NCBI GenBank assembly: GCA_016763335.1
Contig: JAESUD010000051.1
Coordinates: 1 to 7,909, forward strand
Source: Emcibacteraceae bacterium
GTDB lineage: Bacteria; Pseudomonadota; Alphaproteobacteria; Sphingomonadales; Emcibacteraceae
DNA length: 7,909 bases
Direction of reading: 5' to 3'
Part shown: piece after piece, positions 6,487 through 7,909 of the stretch
Layout of the letters: each line of letters begins with the position of its first letter
How positions within the stretch are numbered: the first letter of the stretch is position 1
Made by a program: the position numbers and the translations under genes
Notes under the pieces: generated by a model
Seen by the model: the letters and a program-made list of their open reading frames with translations, nothing else
Databases searched by the model: none
Told to the model about the DNA's origin: nothing

Positions 6487-7226
6487 TAATGGTGCTCCTC
6501 ATCCATTTGGCGTGATAAAATTGTGCCAAACTCTTCTGCGAAACCCTCTAACCTGTTGGCATAACGACCGAGGTCGTTTGAAAGTACATTATATGCCACC
6601 ACAGCCGGGATCGCGGCAACCAGCCCCATGGCCGTTGCGGCTAGTGCCTCGGCAATACCGGGGGCAACCACAGCGAGCGACGAATTATTGGACGATGCGA
6701 TTGACTGAAAACTATTCATAATGCCCCACACTGTACCAAAAAGCCCCACAAAAGGTGCCGTTGAACCAACGGTGGCGAGCACGCTTAAATAATGCTCTAA
6801 CCTTTCCATTTCGCGGCTAACGGTCACTTGCATGACCCGGTAAACTCTTTCCTGTGTGCCCATGGTAATTTTTCCGGTCGTGCTTGACGCTGAACGTTGC
6901 CATTCCCGCATGGCAGACACAAATAATATCGCTATTGGATGATCAGCGTTATGACGGGTACGTTCATATAAATCTTCAAGGCTGTTTCCAGACCAGAACT
7001 CGGCTTCAAACTCATCAGCACTTTCCTTAACAGAACGAAGACGTTTATATTTATCCCAAATGATTGCCCAGCACCAAACTGATGCCCCTAGCAAAATAAT
7101 CATCACAGACTGAACAATTAAATCCGCTTGCCAAAACATCCCGAAAAATGAAAAATCCGGTGTCGAACCGCCCAACTCAATCGCTTCTACTGCTTCTACT
7201 GCACTTGCTGTTACGTCTTGTGCCAT
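6486..7226 (-). CDS. tolQ: TolQ, motor subunit of the Tol-Pal system
   Basis: Three-helix inner-membrane protein of the MotA/TolQ/ExbB family; a TolQ pentamer with TolR uses the proton gradient to drive TolA. The 246 residues include an unusual Ala/Glu-rich N-terminal lead (1-25), helix 1 (about 36-58), a cytoplasmic loop with helix-rich sequence (60-140), helix 2 (about 148-171) and helix 3 (about 188-214). The signatures GSTAPFVGLFGTVWGIM and PGIAEALAATAMGLVAAIP are intact. Thr156 and Thr198 occupy the channel positions matching Thr145 and Thr178 of E. coli TolQ. The ATG at 7226 has GGGA 7 bases upstream. The gene starts 28 bases after ybgC and ends overlapping tolR. TolQ is preferred over ExbB because of the surrounding genes. 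Confidence 0.97.
   Translation of the reverse strand: MAQDVTASAVEAVEAIELGGSTPDFSFFGMFWQADLIVQSVMIILLGASVWCWAIIWDKYKRLRSVKESADEFEAEFWSGNSLEDLYERTRHNADHPIAILFVSAMREWQRSASSTTGKITMGTQERVYRVMQVTVSREMERLEHYLSVLATVGSTAPFVGLFGTVWGIMNSFQSIASSNNSSLAVVAPGIAEALAATAMGLVAAIPAVVAYNVLSNDLGRYANRLEGFAEEFGTILSRQMDEEHH
7183..7200. repeat. 9-bp tandem duplication in tolQ
   Basis: GCTTCTACT occurs twice in tandem near the 5' end of tolQ and encodes the repeated Ala-Val-Glu unit in SAVEAVEAIE. A degenerate third copy follows. It looks like a recent in-frame slippage duplication in a poorly conserved leader. Confidence 0.6.
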
Positions 7227-7254
7227 TCCTGTGTCCCTATTAAAATCTCTTCAT

Positions 7255-7695
7255 CTATAATTTAAACTTTTGCGCAATTGCTTTTGGTAATCGTTTGGCT
7301 CTTCCGTCCTGACCGATTACCGCCGCTTTAATAATACTTTCAACCAGCGATGTGCCGTCTTTTAATACGTTCTGCTTCATCACTATGCTCGCACCGCCTA
7401 ATTTGATGACTTGCGTTGTTATAACTAGACAATCATCATACCGAGCTGATCCTTTAAAATCCAATTCGGCATGCCTTACAACAAAGCTAACATCATCCAG
7501 ATTGTTATATTCTAACATCCTCTTTTGATCAATACCAAGTTTTCTGAGCATCTCTGAGCGCGCGCGCTCCATAAATTTCAGATAATTGGCATAATAAACA
7601 ACACCCCCTATATCCGTGTCTTCGTAATAAACACGTAACGGGAAATAATGTATGTTTTCTTTAATAAATCCAGATTGTGGCAAAATTTCAGTCAT
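7255..7695 (-). CDS. ybgC: YbgC, Tol-Pal associated acyl-CoA thioesterase (hotdog fold)
   Basis: Cytoplasmic hotdog-fold thioesterase of the 4-hydroxybenzoyl-CoA thioesterase family that hydrolyses acyl-CoA or acyl-ACP; a link to phospholipid metabolism at the division site has been proposed, but its role in Tol-Pal is not settled. The family signature [20 protein letters not shown] begins at residue 22. Asp28 matches the catalytic Asp17 of the Pseudomonas 4-HBA-CoA enzyme by position before the xGG turn. The start at ATG 7695-7693 gives 146 residues, near the family length. Longer readings from 7713 or 7776 only add residues encoded by the ruvB tail. The start overlaps the ruvB stop by 8 bases (ATGACTGA), suggesting coupling, as no good Shine-Dalgarno is visible. 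It precedes tolQ by 28 bases. Confidence 0.93.
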   Translation of the reverse strand: MTEILPQSGFIKENIHYFPLRVYYEDTDIGGVVYYANYLKFMERARSEMLRKLGIDQKRMLEYNNLDDVSFVVRHAELDFKGSARYDDCLVITTQVIKLGGASIVMKQNVLKDGTSLVESIIKAAVIGQDGRAKRLPKAIAQKFKL

Positions 7696-7909
7696 TTTTA
7701 GTTTTTTTATCATTATCAAGCATATTAAGTTGCGAATTATCAAAATTTTTCGGTTTTTCAAGACCGATATGCTCAAACGCCCGAGGTGATAACATACGCC
7801 CGCGTGGTGTTCTTTGCACCAGACCCATCTGCATTAAATAAGGCTCGATGATATCTTCAATTGCGTCTCTAGGCTCGCTCAAGGCTGCGGCGAGGGTTTC
7901 AATACCGAC
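7688..7909 (-). CDS. ruvB: RuvB, Holliday-junction branch-migration helicase, C-terminal end (runs off the right edge)
   Basis: RuvB is the hexameric AAA+ motor that, with RuvA, drives branch migration of Holliday junctions in recombination and repair. Only the last 73 residues are present, starting [19 protein letters not shown], then [17 protein letters not shown] and a segment ending AFEHIGL. These are the conserved winged-helix DNA-binding domain of RuvB. The ATPase domains lie outside the window. After HIGL the protein runs on for about 23 polar residues ([12 protein letters not shown]...KKTKND), a low-complexity tail that varies in the family. The stop TGA overlaps the ybgC start. Placement ahead of ybgC-tolQ is the standard alphaproteobacterial arrangement. 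Confidence 0.95.
   Translation of the reverse strand, partial: VGIETLAAALSEPRDAIEDIIEPYLMQMGLVQRTPRGRMLSPRAFEHIGLEKPKNFDNSQLNMLDNDKKTKND

Noticed and set aside
7696..7776. Longer YbgC start giving up to 173 residues
   Set aside because: The extension is encoded entirely within the ruvB 3' end, is not like YbgC proteins and would be an unusually long N-terminus.
1..7909. A novel defence, mobile or biosynthetic system
   Set aside because: All ten genes belong to well-known housekeeping families in their standard order. I saw no unexplained coding region, repeat array, tRNA or integration signature.

Overview
The window carries ten genes, all on the minus strand. They form one conserved housekeeping block, read from the right-hand end to the left: ruvB (3' end only), ybgC, tolQ, tolR, tolA, tolB, pal, cpoB (ybgF), tilS and ftsH (5' part only). 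This order, with ruvB ahead of ybgC-tolQRAB-pal-cpoB and tilS-ftsH behind it, is typical of Alphaproteobacteria. The CW-P-rich C-terminal domain of TolA and the Pro-rich short linker also fit that class. The DNA is rather AT-rich by eye. I cannot name a genus.

Right part (5190-7909): the end of RuvB (Holliday-junction helicase) overlaps the start of YbgC (hotdog acyl-CoA thioesterase). TolQ and TolR follow, sharing one base, then TolA and TolB. TolQ-TolR is the proton-driven inner-membrane motor, TolA the periplasm-spanning arm, and TolB the periplasmic propeller that binds Pal. tolA is broken by a single-base frameshift at a run of four A, although both halves are still clearly TolA.

Middle part (3025-5189): TolB is followed by a 208-base gap with a good candidate sigma-70 promoter, a spaced direct repeat at the predicted start site and a small hairpin in the leader. 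Pal, the outer-membrane lipoprotein that anchors peptidoglycan, comes next. A strong intrinsic terminator lies between pal and cpoB.

Left part (1-3024): CpoB (periplasmic coiled-coil/TPR protein that links Tol-Pal to septal peptidoglycan synthesis) overlaps TilS (tRNA-Ile2 lysidine synthetase) by 10 bases. A 156-base AT-rich gap precedes ftsH (membrane AAA+ protease), which runs off the left edge.

I found no mobile element, CRISPR array, RNA gene or undescribed system. The points worth a second look are the tolA frameshift, the terminator inside the tol-pal cluster, the pal promoter region, and a Thr-to-Cys change in the FtsH Walker A motif.
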